Assembly: GCA_913020115.1 (NCBI GenBank)
Contig: CAJWBQ010000004.1
Coordinates: 1 to 64,000 of the forward strand
Direction: 5' to 3'
From: an uncultured Cellvibrionales bacterium
GTDB taxonomy: Bacteria > Pseudomonadota > Gammaproteobacteria > Pseudomonadales > Cellvibrionaceae
Length of the DNA stretch: 64,000 nt
Shown: in pieces, positions 6,830 through 15,017 of the stretch
How the letters are laid out: each line of letters starts with the position of its first letter
Position numbering within the stretch: position 1 is the first letter of the stretch
Program-made: the position numbers and the translations under genes
Notes under the pieces: generated by a model
What the model was told of the DNA's origin: nothing
Databases searched by the model: none
What the model saw: the letters and a program-made list of their open reading frames with translations, nothing else

Positions 6830-9214
6830 TTAAACTGAATCACCATAGGGAATCCAAATGTTTTTAACCTGAGTGGCTTCCCGCAAAAATTGCTTTCCTT
6901 GACCTTCGGTTTTGTCGTTCCAATTCCGAGCCAAGCCACGATTCACCCAGGTTCGCTTCAGATTGCCTACCGACGCCTCTTCGACCGCTTTACAGTCAAG
7001 AGGGGTACCGTGATACCACAAACCATCTACCTGTTGATGCTCGGCCAAAACCTTCATCAAACCTTCTCGTTGACCAGTAACTATATTAACAACGCCTGCT
7101 GGTACATCTGAAGTCTCTAAGATTTGATAAAAATCTGTAGCCAACAGCGGATAGCGCTCAGAAGGAATTAATACGGCGCGGTTTCCCATGGCGATAACAG
7201 GAGCCAACATTGAGATCATCGCCAGCAGCGGAGATCTATCTGGGCAGCCAATTGCCATGACGCCAATCGCTTCGTTCATTGCCAGTGTTACACCGCGAAT
7301 TGGTGGTTGGTGTACTGCGCCATCGTATTTGTCGGCCCAGGCCGCATAGAAAAACAAGCGCTCTATCGCCAAGTCAACTTCCTGACGAGCGTCGTCAGCA
7401 GAAACTCCCACCGAAGATATCAATCGCTGGCAGAATTCAGCAGCTCGATAACTTAAATTTTCTGCAATAAAATACAAAATTTGTGCTCGACCATGGGCAC
7501 TGGTTTTAGACCAGCCCTCAGCTTTATAAGCGGCTTCGACGGCGTTGCGAATATCTTTGCGACTACCATCACCAACCGAGCCCAAGACATCGCCACTCTG
7601 GGCAATAACTTTTAGACTGTTGCCGTTGTCGGGTCGGCACTGCTTTCCTCCAATGTAGAATTTTGCGGTTTGGTCAACAAAAATCTCAGCATTGGCGAGC
7701 GGCGACGTCTTTTTAGCCTTCTCAGGCTTAGGAACTTCCGCCTCCGGGGCAAGGTTTTCGATCGGCTTAAGGTACTCATAGAGACCTTCAATGCCCCCTT
7801 CCCTGCCCACGCCCGATTCGCGATAACCGCCAAAACCACACGCAGCATCAAATTGATTTGTACTATTAACCCAGACCACGCCGGCTTTGATTTGCGGCGC
7901 AACATCAAGTGCACGGTTAATGTTTTCAGACCAAACGCTAGACGCCAAGCCATAGCGAGTATTATTTGCAAGATCAATCGCCTCCTTTTGAGTTCTAAAT
8001 GTGAGTACGCTTAGCACTGGTCCGAAAATTTCGGTGCTAGCAACTACGTTGCTCGCCTCCACGTCGGTTAGTAAAGTAGGCGGATAGAAGCAGCCCTCAG
8101 ACGGACAAGCATTTTCTGGCTGCCAGAGGGTTGCCCCTTCGGCCACACCCTGCTTTACTAAGGCCTCAATTCGCTTCTTTTGGCGCTCATCGATAATCGC
8201 GCCCATATCAATGCTTTTATCCAGCGGATCACCAATGCGTAACTTACTCATACGCACTTTGACTTTGGCCAACAAAGTCTCAGCAATTCCCTCTTGCACC
8301 AATAGCCTAGAACCAGCGCAGCATACTTGGCCCTGGTTGAACCAAATTGCGTCAACCAAACCTTCAACAGCACTGTCTAAATCTGCATCATCAAAAACGA
8401 TGAACGGCGATTTTCCACCCAGCTCCAGTGTCAGCTTTTTACCGCTGCCTGCGGTTCTGCTTTTGATCATCCGACCAACATCGGTAGAACCGGTGAAGGC
8501 AATTTTATTGACGTCTTCGTGATCAACTAAGGCCTGACCGGCAACACCATCTCCTGTAACAATATTCACTACACCTGCAGGTAGCCCAGATTGTTCTAAG
8601 AGCTCTGCAAACATGAGCGCACTCAGGCTGGTGAATTCCGCCGGTTTTAGCACAACACAGTTGCCCGCGGCTAAAGCGGGAGCAATTTTCCATGCGGCCA
8701 TTAGCAAAGGAAAATTCCACGGAATTATTTGCCCTACTACACCCACTGCCTCTTGGTTCGGCAGCTCTGTATCCAGTAGCTGAGCCCAGCCGGCGTGGTG
8801 ATAAAAATGGCGAATGGCTTTAGGCAAATCGATGTCGCGAGATTCACGAATGGGCTTGCCGTTATCCATGGTCTCCAATACAGCCAAAGATCTTGAATAT
8901 TTCTGCAAAATTCGAGCAATAGCGTACAAATGTTTCGCGCGCTGATGGCCTGACAAAGCGGCCCAAGCGGGCTGAGCAGCTCTCGCCGCCTTTACAGCTT
9001 TGTCTATATCTGCGGCACTGGCTTGACTTACTTTGCCTAAAACTTTGCCATTAGCGGGGTTTTTAGTATCGAAGCTTTTGCTCGCCGCCACCCATTCGCC
9101 ATTGATAAACATTTTGAAGCCGGCTTTGTGTTCTTTTAGCCATGCTTCTACATTTGAAGAGGATTCAGGTGCCGTGCCGTAGCTCATAGTTTTAAATGCT
9201 TCTGCAACGTTCAT
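6830..9214 (-). CDS. two-domain aldehyde dehydrogenase, ALDH16 type
   Basis: The protein has 794 residues. The first domain (about 25-500) is a complete NAD(P)-dependent aldehyde dehydrogenase: IIPWNFPL, the cofactor segment FTGSTDVG, the general base Glu in LELGGKSPF (about 264) and the nucleophile in GQVCCAGSR (about Cys298). After an Ala/Pro/Lys-rich linker, a second ALDH-like unit (about 515-790) keeps the N-terminal half of the fold (NVPAGVVNIVTG-like motif, GVMAIGCPDRSPLL). It ends without the Cys-containing catalytic region. This layout and length match ALDH16. Start ATG 9214 is preferred over TTG 9226, since GGA lies 11 bases upstream. Between deoC and the EEP gene, its likely job is oxidation of the acetaldehyde made by DeoC. 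Confidence 0.9.
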   Translation of the reverse strand: MNVAEAFKTMSYGTAPESSSNVEAWLKEHKAGFKMFINGEWVAASKSFDTKNPANGKVLGKVSQASAADIDKAVKAARAAQPAWAALSGHQRAKHLYAIARILQKYSRSLAVLETMDNGKPIRESRDIDLPKAIRHFYHHAGWAQLLDTELPNQEAVGVVGQIIPWNFPLLMAAWKIAPALAAGNCVVLKPAEFTSLSALMFAELLEQSGLPAGVVNIVTGDGVAGQALVDHEDVNKIAFTGSTDVGRMIKSRTAGSGKKLTLELGGKSPFIVFDDADLDSAVEGLVDAIWFNQGQVCCAGSRLLVQEGIAETLLAKVKVRMSKLRIGDPLDKSIDMGAIIDERQKKRIEALVKQGVAEGATLWQPENACPSEGCFYPPTLLTDVEASNVVASTEIFGPVLSVLTFRTQKEAIDLANNTRYGLASSVWSENINRALDVAPQIKAGVVWVNSTNQFDAACGFGGYRESGVGREGGIEGLYEYLKPIENLAPEAEVPKPEKAKKTSPLANAEIFVDQTAKFYIGGKQCRPDNGNSLKVIAQSGDVLGSVGDGSRKDIRNAVEAAYKAEGWSKTSAHGRAQILYFIAENLSYRAAEFCQRLISSVGVSADDARQEVDLAIERLFFYAAWADKYDGAVHQPPIRGVTLAMNEAIGVMAIGCPDRSPLLAMISMLAPVIAMGNRAVLIPSERYPLLATDFYQILETSDVPAGVVNIVTGQREGLMKVLAEHQQVDGLWYHGTPLDCKAVEEASVGNLKRTWVNRGLARNWNDKTEGQGKQFLREATQVKNIWIPYGDSV

Positions 9215-9240
9215 AAAAGTGTCCAATCTGTATAAATTAT

Positions 9241-10278
9241 TTAAGCCATTGAGTGACGGTTGTGGGCTGAATATTGTCCACTCACATGATGTTCTAATTG
9301 GCGTTCAATATCTGCAAGTAAGCTGGACGCGCCAAAGCGAAACATTTCTGGATTAAGCCACTCGTCGCCCAGCTCTTCTTTAATCATTACTAGGTAATTG
9401 ATGGCGTCTTTTGCCGTGCCGATGCCACCGGCCGGCTTAAAGCCCACCTTGAAGCCTGTCAATTCACGGTAGAGACGAATCATTCGAACCATCACCAGAC
9501 TCACAGGTAAAGTCGCGTTTACGGCTTCCATTCCGGTGGACGTTTTAATGAAGTCTGCTCCGGCCATCATGCAAACCATTGACGCTTTTGCAATATTGTT
9601 TAAGGTGCTGAGCTGGCCCGTTGAAATGATGGTTTTCATGTGCGCTTTGCCACAGGCTTTGCGGTAGGCGAGCACTTCATCGTACAGCGCTTGCCAATTT
9701 TCAGTAAGCACAAAATGGCGAGTAATAACGATATCGATTTCTACTGCGCCCGCTTCCACAGAGGCTTCAATTTCTTGTAGACGCAGTGGCATTGGTGACA
9801 TACACGCTGGAAAACCCGTAGAAACGGCTGCCACCGGAATGCCAGAACCTGCCAGCGCGGTGACCGCAGTCTCAACCATTGAGTGATAAACACATACGGC
9901 GCCGGTAGTGATGTTAAGTGACTCTGCTCCCATTGCTTTTAGCAGATCAGTTCGCACCGGATGCTGTGCTTTTGCGCAGAGTCGTTTTACTCGACCCGGC
10001 GTGTCATCGCCCGACAGTGTTGTTAAGTCCATACAGGATACGGCCTTCAACAACCAAGCGGCTTGGAAATTCTTTTTCGGTGATCGACGAGCTTTTAAAC
10101 TGTCACTGCGCCGCTCTACTGCGCTCTGGTTAATACGGATATCATTAACCCACTCGGCATTAAAAGAAGTGCCCGGGTTCAGCAGGTCATCGTGACCACT
10201 CTGCTGGTCAACGGCCACAGACTTGAGCGATACAGCGCTAGGCTTAGCGGGATTGCGGTTTTTTTTCTCAGCACTCAT
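9241..10278 (-). CDS. deoC: deoxyribose-phosphate aldolase
   Basis: Class I aldolase splitting 2-deoxy-D-ribose 5-phosphate into glyceraldehyde 3-phosphate and acetaldehyde. Family signatures are present: MDLTTLSGDDTPGRV, EIDIVITRHFVL, MKTIISTGQL, and DFIKTSTGMEAVNATL with the Schiff-base lysine. The second lysine lies in VGFKPAGGIG. At 345 residues it is longer than the E. coli enzyme because of about 80 N-terminal residues (KKNFQAAWLLKAVSCMDLTTL), as in longer bacterial and animal DERAs. The start ATG has AAGG upstream. It lies 15 bases after deoA and before the ALDH gene, which fits one transcript. Confidence 0.96.
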   Translation of the reverse strand: MSAEKKNRNPAKPSAVSLKSVAVDQQSGHDDLLNPGTSFNAEWVNDIRINQSAVERRSDSLKARRSPKKNFQAAWLLKAVSCMDLTTLSGDDTPGRVKRLCAKAQHPVRTDLLKAMGAESLNITTGAVCVYHSMVETAVTALAGSGIPVAAVSTGFPACMSPMPLRLQEIEASVEAGAVEIDIVITRHFVLTENWQALYDEVLAYRKACGKAHMKTIISTGQLSTLNNIAKASMVCMMAGADFIKTSTGMEAVNATLPVSLVMVRMIRLYRELTGFKVGFKPAGGIGTAKDAINYLVMIKEELGDEWLNPEMFRFGASSLLADIERQLEHHVSGQYSAHNRHSMA

Positions 10279-10293
10279 GGTAATTGCCTTAAA

Positions 10294-11616
10294 TTAGTGT
10301 TGTATTCTTTCTAAAATCACGCCGGGTCGCGTGAAATTCGGTTCATCGCCAATAGTGAAAGCGGCCTGTAAGCGGGCAATCGCCGCATCGGCACTTTTCT
10401 GGTCTCTTGCGTGCAGCATCGCCAGAGGACGGTCCGGCCCAGCTTGCTCACCCAAACCCAGAACTTCACTTAAACCAACCGCAGGGTCAACAATATCTTC
10501 TACTAAACGTCGGCCACCGCCTAATTCAACGACGGCATTACCAACAGATCGCGTGTCAATAAGGTTAACAGTACCAGACTGCAGGGCATGCACGGGAACG
10601 ATAATAGGCGCGGCGTCTAGATAGTGCTCAGGTCGGTCCATAAAATCACTGGGCCCGCCTAAAGCGGATACCATGCGGCTGAAGTATTCACTCGCCCTAC
10701 CGCTGCTCAAAGACTCTTCCATTTTTGCTACGGCATCTTCAAGTGTAGGTGACAACTTTGATAATACGAGCAGCTCAGCACCCAGATCCACTACCACTCG
10801 ATGCAGTCTTGGTTCTTTGAATTCACCTTTGAGGTATTGCACAGTTTCTAATATTTCCAGTGCATTTCCTGCCGTTCGCCCAAGTACTTCAGACATGTCA
10901 GTGATCAGAGCGGTAATAGGCAGACCTAAACCGGAACCTACGGCAACAATATTTTCAGCAAGCTCACTGGCCATTTCTCTTGAGGCCGCAAATGCACCAT
11001 TGCCGGTTTTAATATCCATAACTAAGCTGTCGAGCCCAGCCGACAGCTTCTTGGAAAGAATTGACGCTGTTATAAGGGGAACAGATTCCACCGTGGCAGT
11101 AACGTCTCTAATTGAATAAAAGCGCTTGTCGGCAGGGGCCAATTCAGCCGTTTGGCCAACTATGGCACAGCCAACTTCTTTTACTACTTTCTGTAGTTCA
11201 ACAATATCTGGCTGTGAGCGGTAACCCTGAATGCTATCGAGCTTATCGAGCGTTCCGCCAGTGTGCCCAAGGCCTCGCCCTGAAATCATTGGTACATAAG
11301 CGCCACAGGCCGCCAACATAGGTGCAAGCATGATGCTCACTTTGTCACCAACACCGCCGCTGGAGTGTTTATCTACCACGGGACCGCCAAGATCTAGATC
11401 TTGCCAATTCAATGTTGTACCGGAGTTTTGCATGGCGTGGGTTAAGGCCATACATTCAGATCGCGGCATACCCTGGAAAAAAGTCGCCATAGCAAAACTC
11501 GCGACCTGCCCCTCAGAAAGGGTTTGGTCGGCAATGCCATTAACAATTGCTTGGATTTCCTCTAGGTCTAACGATTCACCGTCACGTTTTTTGCGTATTA
11601 TGTCTTGAATTAACAT
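10294..11616 (-). CDS. deoA: thymidine phosphorylase
   Basis: Phosphorolysis of thymidine and deoxyuridine to free base and deoxyribose 1-phosphate. The 440-residue length is usual. Motifs: MTHAMQNSG, VDKHSSGGVGDK (phosphate binding), SGRGLGHTGGTLDKLDSI (the family signature), and MDIKTGNGAF. The start ATG 11616 has AAAGGTGG nine bases upstream. It is the first gene of a four-gene minus-strand operon (deoA-deoC-ALDH-EEP) and is divergent from malate synthase. A near-perfect 20-bp palindrome with the LacI-type core lies 68-87 bases upstream. No deoB (phosphopentomutase) is visible in the window, so this gene must be elsewhere. Confidence 0.96.
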   Translation of the reverse strand: MLIQDIIRKKRDGESLDLEEIQAIVNGIADQTLSEGQVASFAMATFFQGMPRSECMALTHAMQNSGTTLNWQDLDLGGPVVDKHSSGGVGDKVSIMLAPMLAACGAYVPMISGRGLGHTGGTLDKLDSIQGYRSQPDIVELQKVVKEVGCAIVGQTAELAPADKRFYSIRDVTATVESVPLITASILSKKLSAGLDSLVMDIKTGNGAFAASREMASELAENIVAVGSGLGLPITALITDMSEVLGRTAGNALEILETVQYLKGEFKEPRLHRVVVDLGAELLVLSKLSPTLEDAVAKMEESLSSGRASEYFSRMVSALGGPSDFMDRPEHYLDAAPIIVPVHALQSGTVNLIDTRSVGNAVVELGGGRRLVEDIVDPAVGLSEVLGLGEQAGPDRPLAMLHARDQKSADAAIARLQAAFTIGDEPNFTRPGVILERIQH

Positions 11617-11683
11617 GAATTAGGCCACCTTTGACTGCTAAATATACAATGAATAGGAGAATGCAGGAAACTGTCCAACTAGT

Positions 11684-11703
11684 CAACTTAAACGTTAAAG
11701 TTG
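11684..11703. promoter_or_regulatory. LacI-type operator palindrome upstream of deoA
   Basis: The 20-mer CAACTTAAACGTTAAAGTTG equals its own reverse complement except for one mismatched base pair, and is flanked by T and A that extend the symmetry. It is centred on CG like other LacI-family operators and shares AACTTAAACGTT with the site in front of the LacI-family gene. It lies between deoA and glcB, nearer deoA. Confidence 0.65.
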
Positions 11704-11796
11704 ATTAAAAAATGCAGCCTAATCGCTTACCTGATAAACTGCGCGGGTTTTTTTCACAAGGCACAGTAATTATTATTATTTTAAGGTAGGAATATC

Positions 11797-13959
11797 ATGA
11801 CAGAACGCACTCAAATTGGCGGCTTACAAATAGCCCAACCACTCTACGACTTAGTGGTTAATGATATTGCACCCGGCACCGGTATTGAAATAAGCACAAT
11901 ATGGCGCGAGTTGGAAAACATCCTCACCGATCTCGGCCCCAAAAACAAAACACTGCTCGAAAAACGCGAAACCTTACAGTCGCAAATCGACCAGTGGCAT
12001 CAAGCCAATTCTTACGAGCCCAAGGCTTACAAAGCCTTCCTGACAGATATTGGCTACCTCGTACCCGAGGGCGATGACTTCAACATCACTACTGAAAATG
12101 TTGAACCTGAAATTGCAGGACAAGCTGGACCACAACTAGTAGTTCCCATTATGAACGCTCGCTTTGCTCTCAATGCGGCGAATTCCCGCTGGGGCAGCCT
12201 ATATGACTCTCTGTATGGCACCGATGTTATCCCCAGCGATGGTGGCGCTGACAAAGTTGGCGGCTTCAATCCTGTTCGTGGAGCCCGAGTTATTGCCTAT
12301 GCCCGCAACTTCCTAGACAAAACCGCTCCCCTAGCCAAGGGTTCGCATCTTGATGCCATTCAATACACTGTAGTTGACGGCACTCTAAGCATCAAATTGA
12401 AAGATGACAGCCTTACTCAGCTTGCATCCCCTGAATATTTTGTTGGGTATCAGGGCGAAGCAGGCGCGCCATTGGCCATACTTCTATGTCAAAACAACCT
12501 TCACTTTGAAATTCAGTTTGATCGAGAAGACAACATCGGCAAAGACGATGCGGCTGGCATCAAAGATATTTTGATGGAGTCGGCCATTACCACCATTATG
12601 GATTGCGAAGATTCGGTTGCCGCCGTTGACGCAGACGATAAATCGCTGGCCTACCGCAATTGGCTGGGTCTAATGAAAGGCGATCTGGAAGAAACCATGG
12701 TGAAAGGCGGCAAAAAAATTGTTCGTCGCTTAAACCCTGATCGTCAATACACAGTAGCGGATGGCAGCACTATCAGCCTGAAAGGTCGCAGCATGTTGTT
12801 TATTCGCAATGTTGGCCACCTGATGACCAATCCCGCGATTCTCGACAAGCATGGCGAAGAAATCCCAGAGGGCATCATGGACGGCATGATCACCGTCCTT
12901 ATTGCGCTTCATGACTTGAAAGGCAATAGCGCTTTCAAAAACTCCAGCGTCGGCAGCGTAAATATTGTAAAGCCCAAAATGCACGGCCCTGAAGAAGTGG
13001 CCTTCACCGACGAACTGTTTGCTCGCATAGAAGACGCGTATGACCTTCCCCGCTTTACTATCAAAGTTGGCATTATGGACGAAGAGCGTCGCACTTCAGT
13101 CAATTTGAAAGAATGTATTCGCGCGGCCAAAGATCGTGTTGTCTTCATTAACACAGGCTTTCTGGATCGTACGGGCGACGAAATTCACACGAGCATGGAA
13201 GCCGGTGCATTTGTGCCAAAATCCAAAATGAAAGCGACCACCTGGATTGGCGCTTATGAAAATCAGAACGTAGACATAGGCCTGGCCTGTGGACTTCCAG
13301 GCAAAGCTCAAATTGGCAAAGGCATGTGGCCAGAGCCAGACAACATGGCGGCAATGATGAGCGCTAAGCTTGCGCACCCTGAAGCCGGAGCGAATACTGC
13401 TTGGGTGCCCTCGCCTACCGCCGCAACGCTTCACGCTATGCACTATCACTACGTTAATGTGCAGACACAACAGCAAGAACTGCGCAGCCGCACTCTGGCG
13501 AGCGTAGACGACATCCTCACCATCCCTCTGCTGGGCGGTGAAGAGCTTAGCGCTGAAACTGTGCAACACGAATTGGACAACAACGCTCAAGGTATTCTTG
13601 GTTATGTTGTTCGCTGGGTTGACCAGGGCGTTGGCTGCTCCAAAGTGCCCGACATTAATAACGTTGGTCTGATGGAAGACCGTGCAACCTTGCGCATTTC
13701 AAGTCAGCATCTGGCTAATTGGCTGCGCCATGGCATTTGCACTGAAGCTCAAGTGATGGAGACATTTAAACGTATGGCCGCAATTGTCGATAAGCAAAAC
13801 GAAGGCGACGCGGACTACCGTAAAATGGCACCAGAGTTTGATGCCAGCATAGCCTTCCAAGCGGCTTGTGAGCTAGTGTTTGAAGGTCGCGTACAGCCAA
13901 GCGGCTACACCGAGCCTCTCTTGCACGCGCGTCGTTTAGATATTAAACGTCAGGCTTAG
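11797..13959 (+). CDS. glcB: malate synthase G
   Basis: Condenses glyoxylate with acetyl-CoA to (S)-malate. The 720-residue monomeric G isoform is recognised from [79 protein letters not shown], and the catalytic region ending [27 protein letters not shown]. The start ATG follows AAGGTAGGAATATC. Glyoxylate is the end product of the allantoin branch encoded just downstream, so its place beside the RutR-like regulator and the xdh operon is meaningful. It may equally serve glycolate or acetate metabolism. No isocitrate lyase is in the window. Confidence 0.97.
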   Translation: MTERTQIGGLQIAQPLYDLVVNDIAPGTGIEISTIWRELENILTDLGPKNKTLLEKRETLQSQIDQWHQANSYEPKAYKAFLTDIGYLVPEGDDFNITTENVEPEIAGQAGPQLVVPIMNARFALNAANSRWGSLYDSLYGTDVIPSDGGADKVGGFNPVRGARVIAYARNFLDKTAPLAKGSHLDAIQYTVVDGTLSIKLKDDSLTQLASPEYFVGYQGEAGAPLAILLCQNNLHFEIQFDREDNIGKDDAAGIKDILMESAITTIMDCEDSVAAVDADDKSLAYRNWLGLMKGDLEETMVKGGKKIVRRLNPDRQYTVADGSTISLKGRSMLFIRNVGHLMTNPAILDKHGEEIPEGIMDGMITVLIALHDLKGNSAFKNSSVGSVNIVKPKMHGPEEVAFTDELFARIEDAYDLPRFTIKVGIMDEERRTSVNLKECIRAAKDRVVFINTGFLDRTGDEIHTSMEAGAFVPKSKMKATTWIGAYENQNVDIGLACGLPGKAQIGKGMWPEPDNMAAMMSAKLAHPEAGANTAWVPSPTAATLHAMHYHYVNVQTQQQELRSRTLASVDDILTIPLLGGEELSAETVQHELDNNAQGILGYVVRWVDQGVGCSKVPDINNVGLMEDRATLRISSQHLANWLRHGICTEAQVMETFKRMAAIVDKQNEGDADYRKMAPEFDASIAFQAACELVFEGRVQPSGYTEPLLHARRLDIKRQA

Positions 13960-13965
13960 GTAATT

Positions 13966-13999
13966 ATTGCCTGCTCCCCTCTTCATGGGGGCAGGTAAT
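13966..13999 (+). terminator. hairpin after glcB
   Basis: ATTGCCTGC-CCCC pairs with GGGGGCAGGTAAT around a short TCTTCAT loop. The stem is long but no T-run follows, so this may be an mRNA-stabilising hairpin or a factor-assisted terminator. Confidence 0.5.
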
Positions 14000-14087
14000 T
14001 TGGATACCAGGTGGCGCTCCTAATTTAAGGCACTCACCTTGATTGGAGCGTCATTTCGACGAACACGCACCCACGATCCTTAATTCG

Positions 14088-14103
14088 TTGACCTTAGTGT
14101 CAA
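14088..14103. promoter_or_regulatory. RutR-like operator upstream of the TetR regulator
   Basis: TTGACCTTAGTGTCAA, an inverted repeat TTGAC-N6-GTCAA, ends 19 bases before the start codon at 14123. That position suits autorepression. The family's known consensus is TTGACCA-N2-TGGTCAA. Confidence 0.65.
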
Positions 14104-14122
14104 CATTTCATATTCTGGCGCA

Positions 14123-14809
14123 ATGACCAGCTCCTCAAAAAACTATAAAACCGGCAAGATTCGAATTGATAATCTCGCTAAAATCCTAGAAGCCGCTGAA
14201 ATCGAATTTGCCCTTTCAGGCTACAAAGGCGCCTCGATAATGAGCATTGCGAAGCGAGCCAAGCTGCCCAGGCCAAACATCCACTATTACTTTCCCAGTA
14301 AGCTGGAACTCTACAACCGCGTTCTTATGGATGTACTGGCCCTGTGGAACGAAGCTTTTGATCGCATTACTGCGGATGATGATCCCGCCGACGCAATTGG
14401 TGCTTACATATACGCAAAAGTCATGTACTCGAAGACAAACCCTCTTGCTTCCAAAATTTTTGCTAACGAATTAATTCATGGTGCAGCACATCTTACGGAG
14501 TATTTGAATCAAGACTACCGGGAATGGCTAATGGGCAAAGCTGAGGTTATGCAGTCATGGATCAACCAAGGTAAAATGGACCCTGTCGACCCCTTCTACC
14601 TCATCTTACTTATCTGGTCGTCTACCCAGCATTACGCTGACTTCTCTGTGCAGGTAACAACGGTCTTGGGCAAGCAGGAGCTTGCCGATGAAGACTATGA
14701 AGGCATTGCTGCAAACCTACAGCACATCATACTCAAAGGCTGTGGCATCAAGTTTGAGCAGAGCCTCATCGGTGCTAAGCCCTACGCGGCGATAACAAAG
14801 CCCACTTAA
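14123..14809 (+). CDS. RutR-like TetR-family regulator of purine/pyrimidine catabolism
   Basis: A 228-residue TetR protein resembling E. coli RutR along its length. The N-terminal helix-turn-helix shows AEIEFALSGYKGASIMSIAKRAKLPRPNIHYYFPSK, with the LLYYFPSK-type segment of RutR replaced by IHYYFPSK. The C-terminal half contains the signature IWSSTQHYADF, near-identical to RutR, and a closing LQHIILKGC. RutR senses uracil and thymine and controls pyrimidine and purine genes. Here the gene lies directly before a complete purine catabolic operon, and RutR-like palindromes lie in front of it and of xdhA. The ligand may therefore be a pyrimidine, urate or another purine; the sequence does not say. 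Confidence 0.88.
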   Translation: MTSSSKNYKTGKIRIDNLAKILEAAEIEFALSGYKGASIMSIAKRAKLPRPNIHYYFPSKLELYNRVLMDVLALWNEAFDRITADDDPADAIGAYIYAKVMYSKTNPLASKIFANELIHGAAHLTEYLNQDYREWLMGKAEVMQSWINQGKMDPVDPFYLILLIWSSTQHYADFSVQVTTVLGKQELADEDYEGIAANLQHIILKGCGIKFEQSLIGAKPYAAITKPT

Positions 14810-14863
14810 GAACACCCAAAGAGCACCAATACGCCTTAAAGCCAACAAAGCCCAAAATAAAGC

Positions 14864-14879
14864 TTGACTCAAGCGTCAA
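14864..14879. promoter_or_regulatory. RutR-like operator 1 upstream of xdhA
   Basis: TTGACTCAAGCGTCAA is an exact TTGAC-N6-GTCAA inverted repeat in the 208-bp gap between the RutR-like gene and xdhA. Its centre is 28 bases from that of the second site. Confidence 0.65.
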
Positions 14880-14891
14880 AATTTCATTTTA

Positions 14892-14907
14892 TTGACACTT
14901 GTGTCAG
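14892..14907. promoter_or_regulatory. RutR-like operator 2 upstream of xdhA, overlapping a possible -35 box
   Basis: TTGACACTTGTGTCAG matches TTGAC-N6-GTCAA except the last base, and contains the perfect inner repeat TGACAC/GTGTCA. It also begins with the sigma-70 -35 consensus TTGACA; a weak AATATT -10 lies 17 bases later. Binding here would block the promoter of the purine operon. Confidence 0.55.
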
Positions 14908-15017
14908 GTATTCAAATATTCTTATACTCAGCTATAACTATAAGGCGGCGAATACAATTCTCAAATAGTCACATTTACCCGCAATTCCAGTACTCCACAA
15001 ACAAGTGAGCTTAGCCA

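Noticed and set aside
7612-8014. Two long open frames (minus 7612-7977 and plus 7670-8014) inside the aldehyde dehydrogenase gene
   Set aside because: They are out-of-frame or antisense readings of the ALDH linker region; their translations are Arg/Leu/Ser-rich and match no family.
13096-13590. 164-codon antisense frame inside glcB
   Set aside because: It lies entirely within the well-conserved malate synthase coding sequence and shows no domain; it is a by-product of codon bias.
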